A stretch of 64,000 bases of DNA from Ardenticatenaceae bacterium (GTDB taxonomy: Bacteria; Chloroflexota; Anaerolineae; Promineifilales; Promineifilaceae): NCBI GenBank assembly GCA_020634415.1, contig JACKBT010000020.1, positions 1-64,000 of the forward strand, in the 5' to 3' direction. This document shows, in pieces, positions 8,489 through 17,418 of the stretch (position 1 is the first letter of the stretch; each line of letters starts with the position of its first letter). A program made the position numbers and the translations under genes. The notes under the pieces were generated by a model. It did not search any database, was not told the DNA's origin, and worked only from the letters and a program-made list of their open reading frames with translations.

Positions 8489-10405
8489 TCATGGCTTCAA
8501 CCAGGCCGAAAACTGCCCCTCCCACTCATAACCACAAGCGTCACAAATATGCTTCAACACCATCTCCGGCACCCCATTAGCCGACTTTTGCAGAATGAGA
8601 TCGGCCGTTTCATCCTGCGCCACCAACGCCTGCATCTTGGCATCTGCCGCCAAATTGCGCACCTGCCGCAGCCAGCGCACCAGCGTCTGGCGGTCAAACG
8701 CCTTCACCACCGGCATCTCCACCGCAAAACCCGCCTCACTACTCATCGGATACACCTGCGGCATCAGGCTGTAAAAACCGCTGTTATCCAGCAAAAACAG
8801 CACCAAGCGATGTTTGGGGGCCGTCTGCGCCAGCTTTTGGCGCAGCAACTGCCAAAACTGCTCCACCAATGGTTTATATGTTTGTGGTGTCAACTGCTCC
8901 ATCACCATCACCAGGTGCATCGTCTCCAGCCGGGTGCTAACAGCCTGGACAATGGCTTGTTTATCCTCATCGCTGTATGGGTCACTAAATTGGCTCACAT
9001 CCACTTGCACATAATGAGCCAACTGGAACCAGTAGCCATCGGGCGGCACGGGCGCATTGGGGTTTTTAGGGCTGATGTCTAGCTTGAGCGGTTGGATGGT
9101 GACGCTGTGCGGCATTTCGCCAATGAGCCGCCGCAGCAGCAGGCGCAGGTTGTTGGTGTTGTTGTTGATGGGGGCCGGATCGCTGGAAAGCAGCGAAGCC
9201 GTTACCGCTTCCTGCACATCATAAAAGGCATCGGTTTGATTGACATAATCTAAGGCAAGCAGGGGTTGGAAAACGGCCGTACTCACCACCCCCTTTGCCT
9301 CTTTTTCCTGGGCCGCCTCACGCGGCCGCCACACCCGCGCCTCACCCGAATCACGCATGAACAAAATGGGGATACAGCCAAAATACCCACCCGCGTTGGC
9401 CCCAATTCGCATCTGTGTTACGGCCACATCCAACGGCTCGGCCCCCGCCAACTGCTCATAAAAAATGCGGGCAAAATCGGCGGCAATGGCATCCGGCACT
9501 TTGGTCTGCATCGCCACCACGGCCGGCACACCGGCTTCAATGATGGCCTGGGCCACGCCTCGCGCCGCCCGTTTCATGCCCGCTTTGCCCGAATGGCAGG
9601 CATTCAAAAAAACCACTTTGAGTGACTCTTTGACCCCGCGCACGAGGGGTTTGATACCGGCGGCAGGTAAACGGCCGTCATCCCCCTCATTCCGTTGATG
9701 CAGCACCAACACCCCCTGCTCATCTACAAAATCCCCATGCCCCACAAAGTGCAGCACATGCGGCTGCTCCCGGTTCAAAGCCTGCTGCAAGCTAAACCAG
9801 TTCACATCCCTCTCCACCATCAGCTTCACCCGCCCCGCCTCTGCCAACGGCTTTAGGGCTTGCTGAATATAGGCTTCTTCCTCAGCCACCTTCAAGTCAT
9901 TATGGGGATTGGCAATGGCTAGCAGCACCTTCACCTGTTCCGGCACAGCTTCCACTTCCCCCTCGTCGCTGGGCTGAGCAATATAACGCACCAACGGCGT
10001 TTGCAGATTGAGGGCAAAATAGTTCTTGATGTTCCCCGTAAAATAGCAAAGTTCCCAGGGCAGGCGGCTCAACTCTGGCGGGTCTACCCGCAGGCGAATG
10101 CGCAGGCGGCGCTGCTCTTGTTCGGCTAATGTCCAGCGTGCAATGAACATATCACGCACGTCTCCCTGAAACAGCAGCCCCGCCAACTGCTGCCCCACAT
10201 CCAGGGCCTCTTGCGAATCGGCTATTAAATCTTGCACAAAATCAATGGGGTCGGTGAAGGCAAAGTCGTCGAGGGGGATGGTGAGCGGATACGGCTTTTC
10301 AGTGCGTCCCCCGCCCTCCGAATAAGCCACGGTGACAGGATACTGCTGGTGGGTAGTGGCAAAACCAATGTGGATGTCGAGGTTTTCGTAAGTTTTATGT
10401 GCCAT
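8489..10405 (-). CDS. CHAT (caspase-like) protease with C-terminal inactive-STAND-like domain
   Basis: 638 residues. The CHAT peptidase domain covers about 100-350: catalytic histidine in HFVGHGDF (His about 223) and catalytic cysteine in FLNACHSG (Cys about 270), followed by VPAVVAMQ and a LDVAVTQMR stretch typical of the family. Residues about 375-638 (LDYVNQTDAFYDVQEAV, then a beta/alpha pattern with LVLFLLDNSGFYSL) resemble the inactive STAND (iSTAND) modules found in EAD systems; no Walker motif is visible. It is the first gene of the operon and should be the executioner protease, released when the MoxR/vWA/STAND part senses a trigger. Its ATG directly follows an AACGGCCGT palindrome and no clear Shine-Dalgarno is visible. 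Confidence 0.9.
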   Translation of the reverse strand: MAHKTYENLDIHIGFATTHQQYPVTVAYSEGGGRTEKPYPLTIPLDDFAFTDPIDFVQDLIADSQEALDVGQQLAGLLFQGDVRDMFIARWTLAEQEQRRLRIRLRVDPPELSRLPWELCYFTGNIKNYFALNLQTPLVRYIAQPSDEGEVEAVPEQVKVLLAIANPHNDLKVAEEEAYIQQALKPLAEAGRVKLMVERDVNWFSLQQALNREQPHVLHFVGHGDFVDEQGVLVLHQRNEGDDGRLPAAGIKPLVRGVKESLKVVFLNACHSGKAGMKRAARGVAQAIIEAGVPAVVAMQTKVPDAIAADFARIFYEQLAGAEPLDVAVTQMRIGANAGGYFGCIPILFMRDSGEARVWRPREAAQEKEAKGVVSTAVFQPLLALDYVNQTDAFYDVQEAVTASLLSSDPAPINNNTNNLRLLLRRLIGEMPHSVTIQPLKLDISPKNPNAPVPPDGYWFQLAHYVQVDVSQFSDPYSDEDKQAIVQAVSTRLETMHLVMVMEQLTPQTYKPLVEQFWQLLRQKLAQTAPKHRLVLFLLDNSGFYSLMPQVYPMSSEAGFAVEMPVVKAFDRQTLVRWLRQVRNLAADAKMQALVAQDETADLILQKSANGVPEMVLKHICDACGYEWEGQFSAWLKP

Positions 10406-10447
10406 ACGGCCGTTTCAGATGCTAGCTAAAATCACTCTCGCCCACCC

Positions 10448-10456
10448 ATTTTAACA
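10448..10456 (-). promoter_or_regulatory. Possible extended -10 promoter of the CHAT/MoxR operon
   Basis: On the minus strand TGTTAAAAT matches an extended -10 (TGn plus five of six TATAAT bases) about 40 bases before the CHAT start. No good -35 is seen at 17 bases. It is the only candidate between the operon and the terminator hairpin upstream. Confidence 0.35.
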
Positions 10457-10490
10457 CAATTCGCCCTGTTGGCAGTGAAGATAAAGCAAT

Positions 10491-10523
10491 AGACCGCCTC
10501 GGTTGTGCCAACCGAGGCGGTCT
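10491..10523. terminator. Perfect 15-bp hairpin downstream of the VanW gene
   Basis: AGACCGCCTCGGTTG and its exact complement are separated by a three-base TGC loop. It lies 124 bases beyond the VanW stop and before the CHAT promoter, so it probably insulates the conflict operon. No long T-run follows on either strand. Confidence 0.6.
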
Positions 10524-10646
10524 AGAACATCAAAACAGTTATAGAAAGATGACCGTTGCTCTGGCCGGTGTCACACCGCGCCAGACAGGTGGCTCGGCCA
10601 GGAGGCCGACCACAGCACTTCAAGTGCGTAACTCCTAACAGTTATC

Positions 10647-12494
10647 CTACTCTTTATTCGTCACGGCCGAATAATCAAACGGCTCCACCCCAGGGCCATA
10701 ATGGTAGACATCGGGATAGGGAATGTAGTTGCTGACGATGTACTGATCAATCAACAGGTCGCCATTGGCATTCAAAACCGTGCGGTGAATCGTCACATCC
10801 GCCCCATCCGTCTCCCAGTCAATCTGCACCGCTTCCCCCTCTGGCAAATCGGGATCATATTCCCACTCATCCTCCGTGGGCGCCTCCACAATATTTTCCC
10901 AGGGCAGTTCCTCCTTAAAAACCTGCCGCCCCAGGCTGGTGCTGTAAAACTTAAAAGTGAGGGCTTCCAGTTCTGTGTTGTAATAGTTCTCGATAAGCAG
11001 GTGGTACGGCGTGTTGTTGATGAATTTGAGGTCTACCACCGGGCTAAACACCGTCGCATCCATGCCTGGGCCTTCGCCATCGTTGTAATAACCCAGCATG
11101 TAGCCATGTGGATACCGCTCCTCAATGGGGAAACCAGCCCAAAAGGCCGTCTGGTAGATGGTGGTGCTCACCTGGCACACGCCACCGCCCACACCCTTAA
11201 TGGTGCGCCCCCCGATGATGATCAAGCCTTCTTCGTAACCATCTGATTCGCTGACGCTGCCCAGATATTTGTTGAAGGAGAATTCTTCACCAGGGGCGAT
11301 GACGATGCCAAAGAAATTGGCGGCGGAGCGGGCAATGTTGTGTTTGCGGGCATCGGTAGAGCCATAGAACCAGGTCGTCCGTTCGGAGACCAGTTCGGTA
11401 ATGCCCAGGTCTGCGGCGGTTGCGCCGGAATGGACGACTGGCACGATGTCTTGCACGGCAAAGGCTACGGTGCGGTCGGGGGTGGCCAGGGTCTGTTTCA
11501 GGTTGTCAATGGTGGCTTCTATGTTCAGGGAACGGCCGTTTATATGCGGCGACACCAACACCAATTCCCGCGAATCATCATCAAAGTAAAACCGGGCATT
11601 GACGGGTTCACGGTACAACTGATCCATAAAAGGTTCAAGCCATTGACGCGCCGCATTTTCATCGAGATGGGTTTGGTGCTGCAAACGGCCGTCGTCCGCC
11701 GCCGCCAACTCAATGCGCAGCCAGCTTTGCAGCGTCGCCTGCGGCAAAACCACCTGCATCAAATCCATCTCATCCAACGGCGTTTCCAAATAAAAGGTCA
11801 CATCGCCACTGAGCGTTTGCTGGAGTTCTTGCGTAGACTCGGCCGTGTCGTGAATAGCGGGCAGCGTCTCATGCACCAAAAGCTCAATCTCCGCCGAACG
11901 GAAGTCGGCCACTGGCGTTTTCAGGCGGGTATACACATCAGCCATATCAAGCTGTTTGCCAAAGCGGGCCGGGGTATAGTTGACCTGGCTGCCATTCAAC
12001 TGCAAATTGGCATTGGTCGCTGGCTGGTTAATGTCCGCTGCCAATTCGCCCAGCACCGTGTCTAGTTTGCCCTCATCAAAAATGAGAATGGGCGCAAGCG
12101 AACGGCCGTAATACCACACCTCAAAAATCTCCCGCAGCCGCGCCGTTTGCACCCCCTGGCGGCCCACCAACATGGCATTATTCACCGTCGTCGCCATATC
12201 AAACATCATGCCCAAATCCTGGCTGGTGCGCACCCATGTCTGGCTGCTTTGCGGGTCAGTGAAGGTAATCGTCTCCTCGCGGGCATACGGCAGTGCCGCC
12301 AACAGAGCCTGCTCCGCCTCCGCTGGTGTCATCTGGCTCAGGTCTACGCCCCAGACATTCACGCCGGTGTAGATACGGCCGTTATGCTGGCTTTGGTAAT
12401 TGGCAACAATAACGGCCGTTGCCAACACCACCACCACAAACGTCGTCAACGGTACTATCAGAAAAAAACCTAATTTGCGTCCAAAACTTGCCAT
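10647..12494 (-). CDS. VanW-family cell-envelope protein with YoaR-like domains
   Basis: 615 residues. A single N-terminal membrane anchor (about 9-32) precedes YTGVNVWGVDLSQMTPAEAE, the start of YoaR-like putative peptidoglycan-binding (PG_binding_4) repeats covering about 50-370. The VanW domain follows (about 380-520): GEEFSFNKYLG, GGRTIKGVGGGVCQVSTTIY, ERYPHGYMLGYY and DLKFINNTPYHLLIENYY are hallmark stretches. The C-terminal 90 residues are beta-rich. The family is exported and envelope-associated; its biochemical role is not established. It is a single-gene unit between a strong hairpin and a repeat-rich gap. Confidence 0.9.
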   Translation of the reverse strand: MASFGRKLGFFLIVPLTTFVVVVLATAVIVANYQSQHNGRIYTGVNVWGVDLSQMTPAEAEQALLAALPYAREETITFTDPQSSQTWVRTSQDLGMMFDMATTVNNAMLVGRQGVQTARLREIFEVWYYGRSLAPILIFDEGKLDTVLGELAADINQPATNANLQLNGSQVNYTPARFGKQLDMADVYTRLKTPVADFRSAEIELLVHETLPAIHDTAESTQELQQTLSGDVTFYLETPLDEMDLMQVVLPQATLQSWLRIELAAADDGRLQHQTHLDENAARQWLEPFMDQLYREPVNARFYFDDDSRELVLVSPHINGRSLNIEATIDNLKQTLATPDRTVAFAVQDIVPVVHSGATAADLGITELVSERTTWFYGSTDARKHNIARSAANFFGIVIAPGEEFSFNKYLGSVSESDGYEEGLIIIGGRTIKGVGGGVCQVSTTIYQTAFWAGFPIEERYPHGYMLGYYNDGEGPGMDATVFSPVVDLKFINNTPYHLLIENYYNTELEALTFKFYSTSLGRQVFKEELPWENIVEAPTEDEWEYDPDLPEGEAVQIDWETDGADVTIHRTVLNANGDLLIDQYIVSNYIPYPDVYHYGPGVEPFDYSAVTNKE

Positions 12495-12509
12495 AAGTGC
12501 TGATTGGGT

Positions 12510-12600
12510 GTAACTACTAACCCTCCGGGAGGTTTCAAACGAGATGTTACCTCTGGGACGAACCTCCCGGAGGATCGCTCCAGAGGGGCTAAGTAGTTAC
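12510..12600. repeat. Nested inverted repeat upstream of the VanW gene
   Basis: Outer arms GTAACTACTA / AAGTAGTTAC surround inner arms CCTCCGGGAGGTT / AACCTCCCGGAGG and a third CCTCTGG/CCAGAGG pair. The core CCTCCGGGAGG resembles the CCTCCGAGG terminator hairpin near 47.9 kb. Confidence 0.8.
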
Positions 12601-12776
12601 GATTGGGTAATGAAATAATTGGGTAATTGAGATGTGGTCTTTAACTAATTGATCGGGTAATAAATGTAGAGCGATTTTGTAAATCGCTCGGACGATTTAC
12701 AAAATCGTCCCCCACCCATTACCCGATTTATTTCTTAAACTGCAATTCTCAATTACCCAATCATCCAGTTATATTT
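12601..12776. repeat. Large nested hairpin of GGGTAATT units around a GTAGAGCG element
   Basis: TTGGGTAAT/GGGTAATAAA units at about 12,603-12,664 are mirrored by CCATTACCCGAT and CTCAATTACCCAAT at about 12,715-12,765. Inside sits GTAGAGCGATTTTGTAAATCGCTC followed by an inverted partner. A close relative of this inner element is at 61,201-61,247. The rest of the 378-base gap between VanW and the beta-helix gene shows no gene; a promoter for VanW may lie here but I cannot place it. Confidence 0.75.
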
Positions 12777-12872
12777 CTGCAAAGTATAACAGCTTGCCCA
12801 ACCATACCGAAATCCATTAAGGCAAGATTCAGGCAGCAAGTCTGGAGCGTCTACCCGCTCCCTAAAACGCAT

Positions 12873-15800
12873 CTACGGCGACTGAATGATAAAGGGCAGG
12901 TAGAGCTTCTGCGTGCAGATGAGGGCACAGCCCGTGCTGCCATCATCGTTCCAGCCATCGGCGATAGTGCAGGCATTGCTGCCGCCTTCGCCGTCTGAGT
13001 CGTAGACGAAGATGTCGTAGCTGCTATTGAAGCAGGCTTCGTTGCTGCTGAGGTTGATGCCAGGCGAGGTGTGCAGGAAGAAGCCGGTTGTGCCGTTGTT
13101 GTTGGTGGCGTTGTCGTGGATGTGGTTGTTGACGGAAGCCTCCAGGTAGATGCCCGCATTTTGGTTGCTGTTGGCGGTGTTGTGGGTGATGGTGTTGTTA
13201 ACGGCCGTTCCCAGCACAATCCCATACTCATTCTGCATCGTCGTGTTCTGCTGCACCGTGCTGCTTGACGTGTTGTCCAGATAAATGCCATATTTGTACT
13301 GATGCACACGGCAGTTCTGGATGGTCACATTCGTCAGGCCAGGCATCACATAAATGCCATAACCCACGCCCGTGCCTATGAGCAGCGAGCCGTTACAGTC
13401 TAGCGTCACATTCGACGCGCCAATGGTAATGGCTCCATTCATATCATCATCAGCGATGTGATACGTGCCGCCGCTGAGCGTCAGATTGTTGCTGACCAGG
13501 CCAATTTCACAGGCATCCCCCACACCATCACCGTCGCCGTCTTCCTGGGCGGGGTTGGGGGTACTGGCGCAGTTGTCCTGGTTATTGGGTACCCCGTCGG
13601 CATCGCCATCGGGCAGATGGGCGCAGGTGGCGGTGCTGGCAACACAGATGTCCACCGTGTTGGCATCCTCATCGGCACAAACAAGCTGGTCGCAGGTGCA
13701 GCCATCGCTGTTCACCGCGCCGCCGGCCGTCAACGGACACAGGTCGGAGCCATCTTTCACGCCATCGCCATCGGTGTCGTCGAGACCATTGTAATCGGGG
13801 TCAACGCCGTAAGCGCAGTCAGGATCATTGATGCCGTCTGCAACCATATCGCAGTAGTCGTCTGGCTGGCCGCTGTCGCAATCCTGGGCGCAGTAGAGCA
13901 GGTTTTCGCCTGCATCACACACGCCATTGCTGACGCAGGTAACGGTGAGGGCGGCCACATTAGCACGGTAGTCGCTGCTGCCTGCGGCCACTTCGGTAGG
14001 CATGAGGCTGTGTGTGCCTACGCTCTGCGGGGTGATGGTGAAGACGATGGCCTGGCTGCCCAATGCCGGAATTTGCAGATTCCAGGTGTGGTATTGGAAG
14101 GTGAAGGCTTCGTAACGGCCGATTTGCGCCGTCAGATCATAATCAATACCTGGGGCGAACCGCTCCTGCACAACGGCCGTTACCGCCGAATTCTCCAGAT
14201 TTTCCACGTTCACCGTCACCGCCACCGCTTGGCCCAGGTTAACCGTCGCTGCCGCCAGCGATTTGGTCACTTTTAGGGCGATGGCGGGGGCGGGGGTGGT
14301 GCTGACGAGTTCATATTCGCCAATGCAGGGGTTGAGTTCGGTGCATTCTGGCCCGCTGGGGCTGACGACCACATTGAGCGGCAGGGTGATGCGGGGCGCG
14401 GCGGGGAGCGGCAGGGTGGTAAGGGCAACGGCCGTTTCCCTTAGCGCCGTCTCACAGCCATAAATCATGCTGTTAGACGGGCAGCGGCTGACGCTTTCGC
14501 TGTAGGCATCATTGGAGCAGCCATCGTCCAGGCTGGTGCAATAAGCGTACCAGGCCGACTGCGGGCTGGGGTAGCTGCCGCCATACACGCCGCCGCCGCC
14601 ATTGCCCACCGTGTCTACGTAGTGCCATTTCGGCTCGCCCGGCAGCCGCAGCAGGTTATACCCATGCCCGTCGCCATTAACAGAGAAGATGTCGTCTTTG
14701 CTAAAGCCTGCTTTGCGCAGGGCGGTGGTCAGAGCAAAGGAGTAGTCTACGCAAGTACCTGTGGAGAGGCGGTTGATGCTGGCGTGGGTGGGGGTGTCCA
14801 CCACGCTGTCGCTGTTCGAGTGGTAGTTGGAGTCGGAGTTCCAGTAGCCTTCTTTGCCATAGGTGCCAAATATCCAGGCATCAATGTATTCGCAGCGATG
14901 GCCGCCCATGAGGAAGTCGGGGGTGCTGCCACCGGGACCGGCACAGGAAACGGCCGTTCCCATCTCCCAGGCGGGCGGGTCTACCTCCCACTCATTGCAG
15001 CTAGAGGCCGTGCGGTCGCCATAACACGACCATTCGCCATCGAAGTAGTTTTGCATGTAGATGGCGTTGCTGCCAAAACCGCGAATCAGGTAATGCGCCA
15101 GACACATTTGCAGCGAATCGGGATCGAAATCGCTGCTGAAGCTGTAGGGATAAGCCTGCGATTGGGCATAGGCACAGGCACTGATCTTGTCGGTGCGATG
15201 CGGGTTAGCCAGATGGCTGCTGTAATCGGCATATTCACAGCAGTTCAGCGCATCGGTGATGAGGTAGTCCAGGTTGGGGTCACACACTTCCACCAGATTG
15301 CACGAGTCGGTTTCGGTGTTCATGCCGATGTCGGGGCCGTTGCTGGTGGGCCAGGCTTGCTGGCAGGGGGTGTCGTTGGGCGCGTAGCGAGCGCCGGTGG
15401 TGCATTGGGCGCAGGCGGGGCAGTAGGAGCCGCCGCAGTCTACGCCTGTTTCGTTGCCGTTTTGCACGCCATCGGTGCATGTGCTGCAGCGTTGGTCGTT
15501 GCACAGATAGGTGCAGCCTGTTGTGCCGCTGTCGTTCCAGGTGCCAGCCGCGTCGCAGGTGTTGAGATCGCCGCTGTTGCCGGTGGAGCCTGTAAGCGTG
15601 AAGTCTAAGCCGGGATTGGAGCAGACATCGTTGAGGTTGAGTGTATTGTTGTTGGCGGCGGAGAAGGTGATGCCTAAGTCGTTACAGCTTAAATCATTGG
15701 AGTGTACCTGGTTGCTGCTGGCGTCGAAGAGGCTGATGCCCCGGTTGTTGTTGCTGGCGCTGTTGAAGTTGACGGTGTTGCTGTTGGCGCTGGAGAGATA

Positions 15801-16940
15801 GTAGCCGTAGTCGTTGTTAACGGCCGTATTCCCATACACCTCATTCCCACTCGACGTAGACAAGGTGATGCCATCCCAACCATTGTTACTGCTGGTGTTG
15901 TACATCACATCATTGTTGTTGGCCGAAGTCAGGTAAATGCCCGTATTCGTGTTAGAAGTCGCCGTGTTGTGGTCAATCATCGTGTAGGTAGAGTTGTAAA
16001 CACGAATGCCGTTATAGAAATCCTGGACAGTGCAGTTGCGGACGGTGTTGCCCGTTCTGCCGGACATATACACGCCATAATCGGTGCCGCTGTCGTCACC
16101 GTCAATCACATGCCCATTGCCATTAAACAGCACATTGCTGGCCCCAAAGGTGATGCAGGTGCCGCTGTAGTTGTTAATATCGGCCGTGAGCAGCACCGTA
16201 TCAAACGTGCCATCCAGCTTGCTGGTGCAGTCGGCACAAGAACTGCACGTCGTGCTGCCACTGCACAGATAAGTGCAGCCTGTTGTGCCGCTGTCGTTCC
16301 AGCCATCGGGCAGGTTGCAGGTATTGTTGTCGCCAGCGTTGCCATTGCTGCCAGAGCCACTGACAAGGCTGAAATCGGTGCTGCTGTTGTTGCAGACAAC
16401 GTTGGTGTTGATGCTGTTTAGATCGGAGTCGTTGTCAATTAAAATGCCGGTATAGTTGTCGCTGCTGGTGTTGTTGTTAACGGTGCTGGTGTCAGCGTAA
16501 TTCAGGGCCAGGCCAGCCCCATTAGACAGCAGTACGTTGTTGCTCAAGGTGTGATTGGTCACATCCCAGAGATAAATGCCATAGCTAAAGTCAGAGACGG
16601 TGCAATTTTGAATGGTGTTGTTGCTGCCATGAAACATGCCAATGCCGTTTTCGGGATCAATGGCGATGTCGTCACCATCAATGGTGTGACCGTTGCAGTC
16701 AAAGGTCAGGTTGCTTTCGCCGTAAACCAGGCCAATGCAACTGCCGCCCTGATTCAAAATATCGTTACTGAGGATAACCGTATCGTAGAGGCCGCTGGCT
16801 AGTTTGGTGTTGCAATCGGCGCAAGAGTTACAGGTGGTGCTTGCTTCTGGCGCAGCTGCTAATTGCGTGTCTGGTTTTGCCAGCCCAATTGTCACCACTG
16901 CCAGTAGAAGCCCCAATACCACTACAAATCTGCTTTTCAT
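12873..16940 (-). CDS. Large secreted beta-helix protein with embedded transglutaminase-like domain
   Basis: 1355 residues; RBS ACAGGAG precedes the ATG. Signal peptide at 1-30 (MKSRFVVVLGLLLAVVTIGLA). Two NosD/PbH1 right-handed beta-helix blocks (about 35-240 and 245-470; each with CNGHTIDGDD-type and N-N ladder repeats) are followed by a Cys-rich linker, then a transglutaminase-like region with GTCVDYS (Cys about 729), GDGHGYNLL (His about 759) and HYVDTVG (Asp about 774). Next come a beta-sandwich (about 880-1030), Ca-binding thrombospondin type-3-like Asp repeats (about 1055-1145), a third beta-helix block, and the C-terminus LYLPFIIQSP. The LP-F end resembles that of the beta-helix protein at 52.4 kb. 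Probably a surface adhesin or cross-linking protein; the substrate is unknown. Confidence 0.85.
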   Translation of the reverse strand: MKSRFVVVLGLLLAVVTIGLAKPDTQLAAAPEASTTCNSCADCNTKLASGLYDTVILSNDILNQGGSCIGLVYGESNLTFDCNGHTIDGDDIAIDPENGIGMFHGSNNTIQNCTVSDFSYGIYLWDVTNHTLSNNVLLSNGAGLALNYADTSTVNNNTSSDNYTGILIDNDSDLNSINTNVVCNNSSTDFSLVSGSGSNGNAGDNNTCNLPDGWNDSGTTGCTYLCSGSTTCSSCADCTSKLDGTFDTVLLTADINNYSGTCITFGASNVLFNGNGHVIDGDDSGTDYGVYMSGRTGNTVRNCTVQDFYNGIRVYNSTYTMIDHNTATSNTNTGIYLTSANNNDVMYNTSSNNGWDGITLSTSSGNEVYGNTAVNNDYGYYLSSANSNTVNFNSASNNNRGISLFDASSNQVHSNDLSCNDLGITFSAANNNTLNLNDVCSNPGLDFTLTGSTGNSGDLNTCDAAGTWNDSGTTGCTYLCNDQRCSTCTDGVQNGNETGVDCGGSYCPACAQCTTGARYAPNDTPCQQAWPTSNGPDIGMNTETDSCNLVEVCDPNLDYLITDALNCCEYADYSSHLANPHRTDKISACAYAQSQAYPYSFSSDFDPDSLQMCLAHYLIRGFGSNAIYMQNYFDGEWSCYGDRTASSCNEWEVDPPAWEMGTAVSCAGPGGSTPDFLMGGHRCEYIDAWIFGTYGKEGYWNSDSNYHSNSDSVVDTPTHASINRLSTGTCVDYSFALTTALRKAGFSKDDIFSVNGDGHGYNLLRLPGEPKWHYVDTVGNGGGGVYGGSYPSPQSAWYAYCTSLDDGCSNDAYSESVSRCPSNSMIYGCETALRETAVALTTLPLPAAPRITLPLNVVVSPSGPECTELNPCIGEYELVSTTPAPAIALKVTKSLAAATVNLGQAVAVTVNVENLENSAVTAVVQERFAPGIDYDLTAQIGRYEAFTFQYHTWNLQIPALGSQAIVFTITPQSVGTHSLMPTEVAAGSSDYRANVAALTVTCVSNGVCDAGENLLYCAQDCDSGQPDDYCDMVADGINDPDCAYGVDPDYNGLDDTDGDGVKDGSDLCPLTAGGAVNSDGCTCDQLVCADEDANTVDICVASTATCAHLPDGDADGVPNNQDNCASTPNPAQEDGDGDGVGDACEIGLVSNNLTLSGGTYHIADDDMNGAITIGASNVTLDCNGSLLIGTGVGYGIYVMPGLTNVTIQNCRVHQYKYGIYLDNTSSSTVQQNTTMQNEYGIVLGTAVNNTITHNTANSNQNAGIYLEASVNNHIHDNATNNNGTTGFFLHTSPGINLSSNEACFNSSYDIFVYDSDGEGGSNACTIADGWNDDGSTGCALICTQKLYLPFIIQSP

Positions 16941-17418
16941 GATCTTGCTCCTGTCTCACCGGGCGCACTTTTACAAATTGATGCGGATGGCTTGGTAGAG
17001 GCGGGCACCAGGGCCACCTCTCTGGGCGGGCACAAGGCCACGCCCCTACAATAACCCATATCAGTTTGTTAATCTGCCATTCCCCGGCGGGGCAATACGA
17101 ATAAACAAGAGGCGAATAAACGTTGTGCAGACGAGGTGGGGTCAGCGGTGTGAGGGGATGGGATATGGAGTTGTCATTTAGAGTTCAGGCGGCTCCCCGG
17201 AGCGTGTCTGTTTTTTCGGTGTGTTGTTCAATACGGGGGGTGAATTTAACACCTGTCTGCACAAACATATTGAGTATTTAGACTTACCCTAAAATAGACT
17301 GTAGAAACAGAATAAGGGGTGGGATAGTGCTGAAAAGCACCTCTAGAATATGATGTTTGTCATATTTGGTGGTCTCCAGAAAGTTGGCTGATTTGGGCCG
17401 ACACCTTAAAATCAGGCC
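16941..17418. other. Divergent gene gap with inverted repeats
   Basis: This 478-base region separates the beta-helix gene from the divergent acyltransferase gene, so it must hold promoters in both directions, though no clear -35/-10 pair stands out. It contains the GTAGAGGCGGGC...GCCCCTAC repeat at 16,995-17,049 and a widely spaced TTGTGCAGAC / GTCTGCACAA pair (17,123-17,132 and 17,255-17,264). No gene is supported here. Confidence 0.6.
16995..17049. repeat. GTAGGGGCG-type inverted repeat
   Basis: Read on the minus strand it runs GTAGGGGCGTGGCC, TGTGCCCGCCC, then CCTGGTGCCCGCCTCTAC, giving a G/C-rich imperfect hairpin. Similar GTAGGGGCG...CGCCCCTAC elements are, to my knowledge, common between genes in filamentous cyanobacteria and some Chloroflexota. 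Confidence 0.55.

Noticed and set aside
2..10405. The conflict operon as part of a prophage or integrative element
   Set aside because: No integrase, phage structural gene, tRNA or flanking direct repeat is visible, and the palindrome density matches the host DNA.
12601..12776. Spaced repeats considered as a CRISPR array
   Set aside because: Units are mirrored and adjacent rather than direct repeats with unique spacers of constant length, and no cas gene is present.
13458..14276. Long plus-strand open frames opposite the beta-helix gene (also 14,622-15,608 and 15,702-16,421)
   Set aside because: They are antisense to a signal-peptide-bearing repetitive protein with clear domains; their translations are low-complexity V/A/G-rich and match no family.
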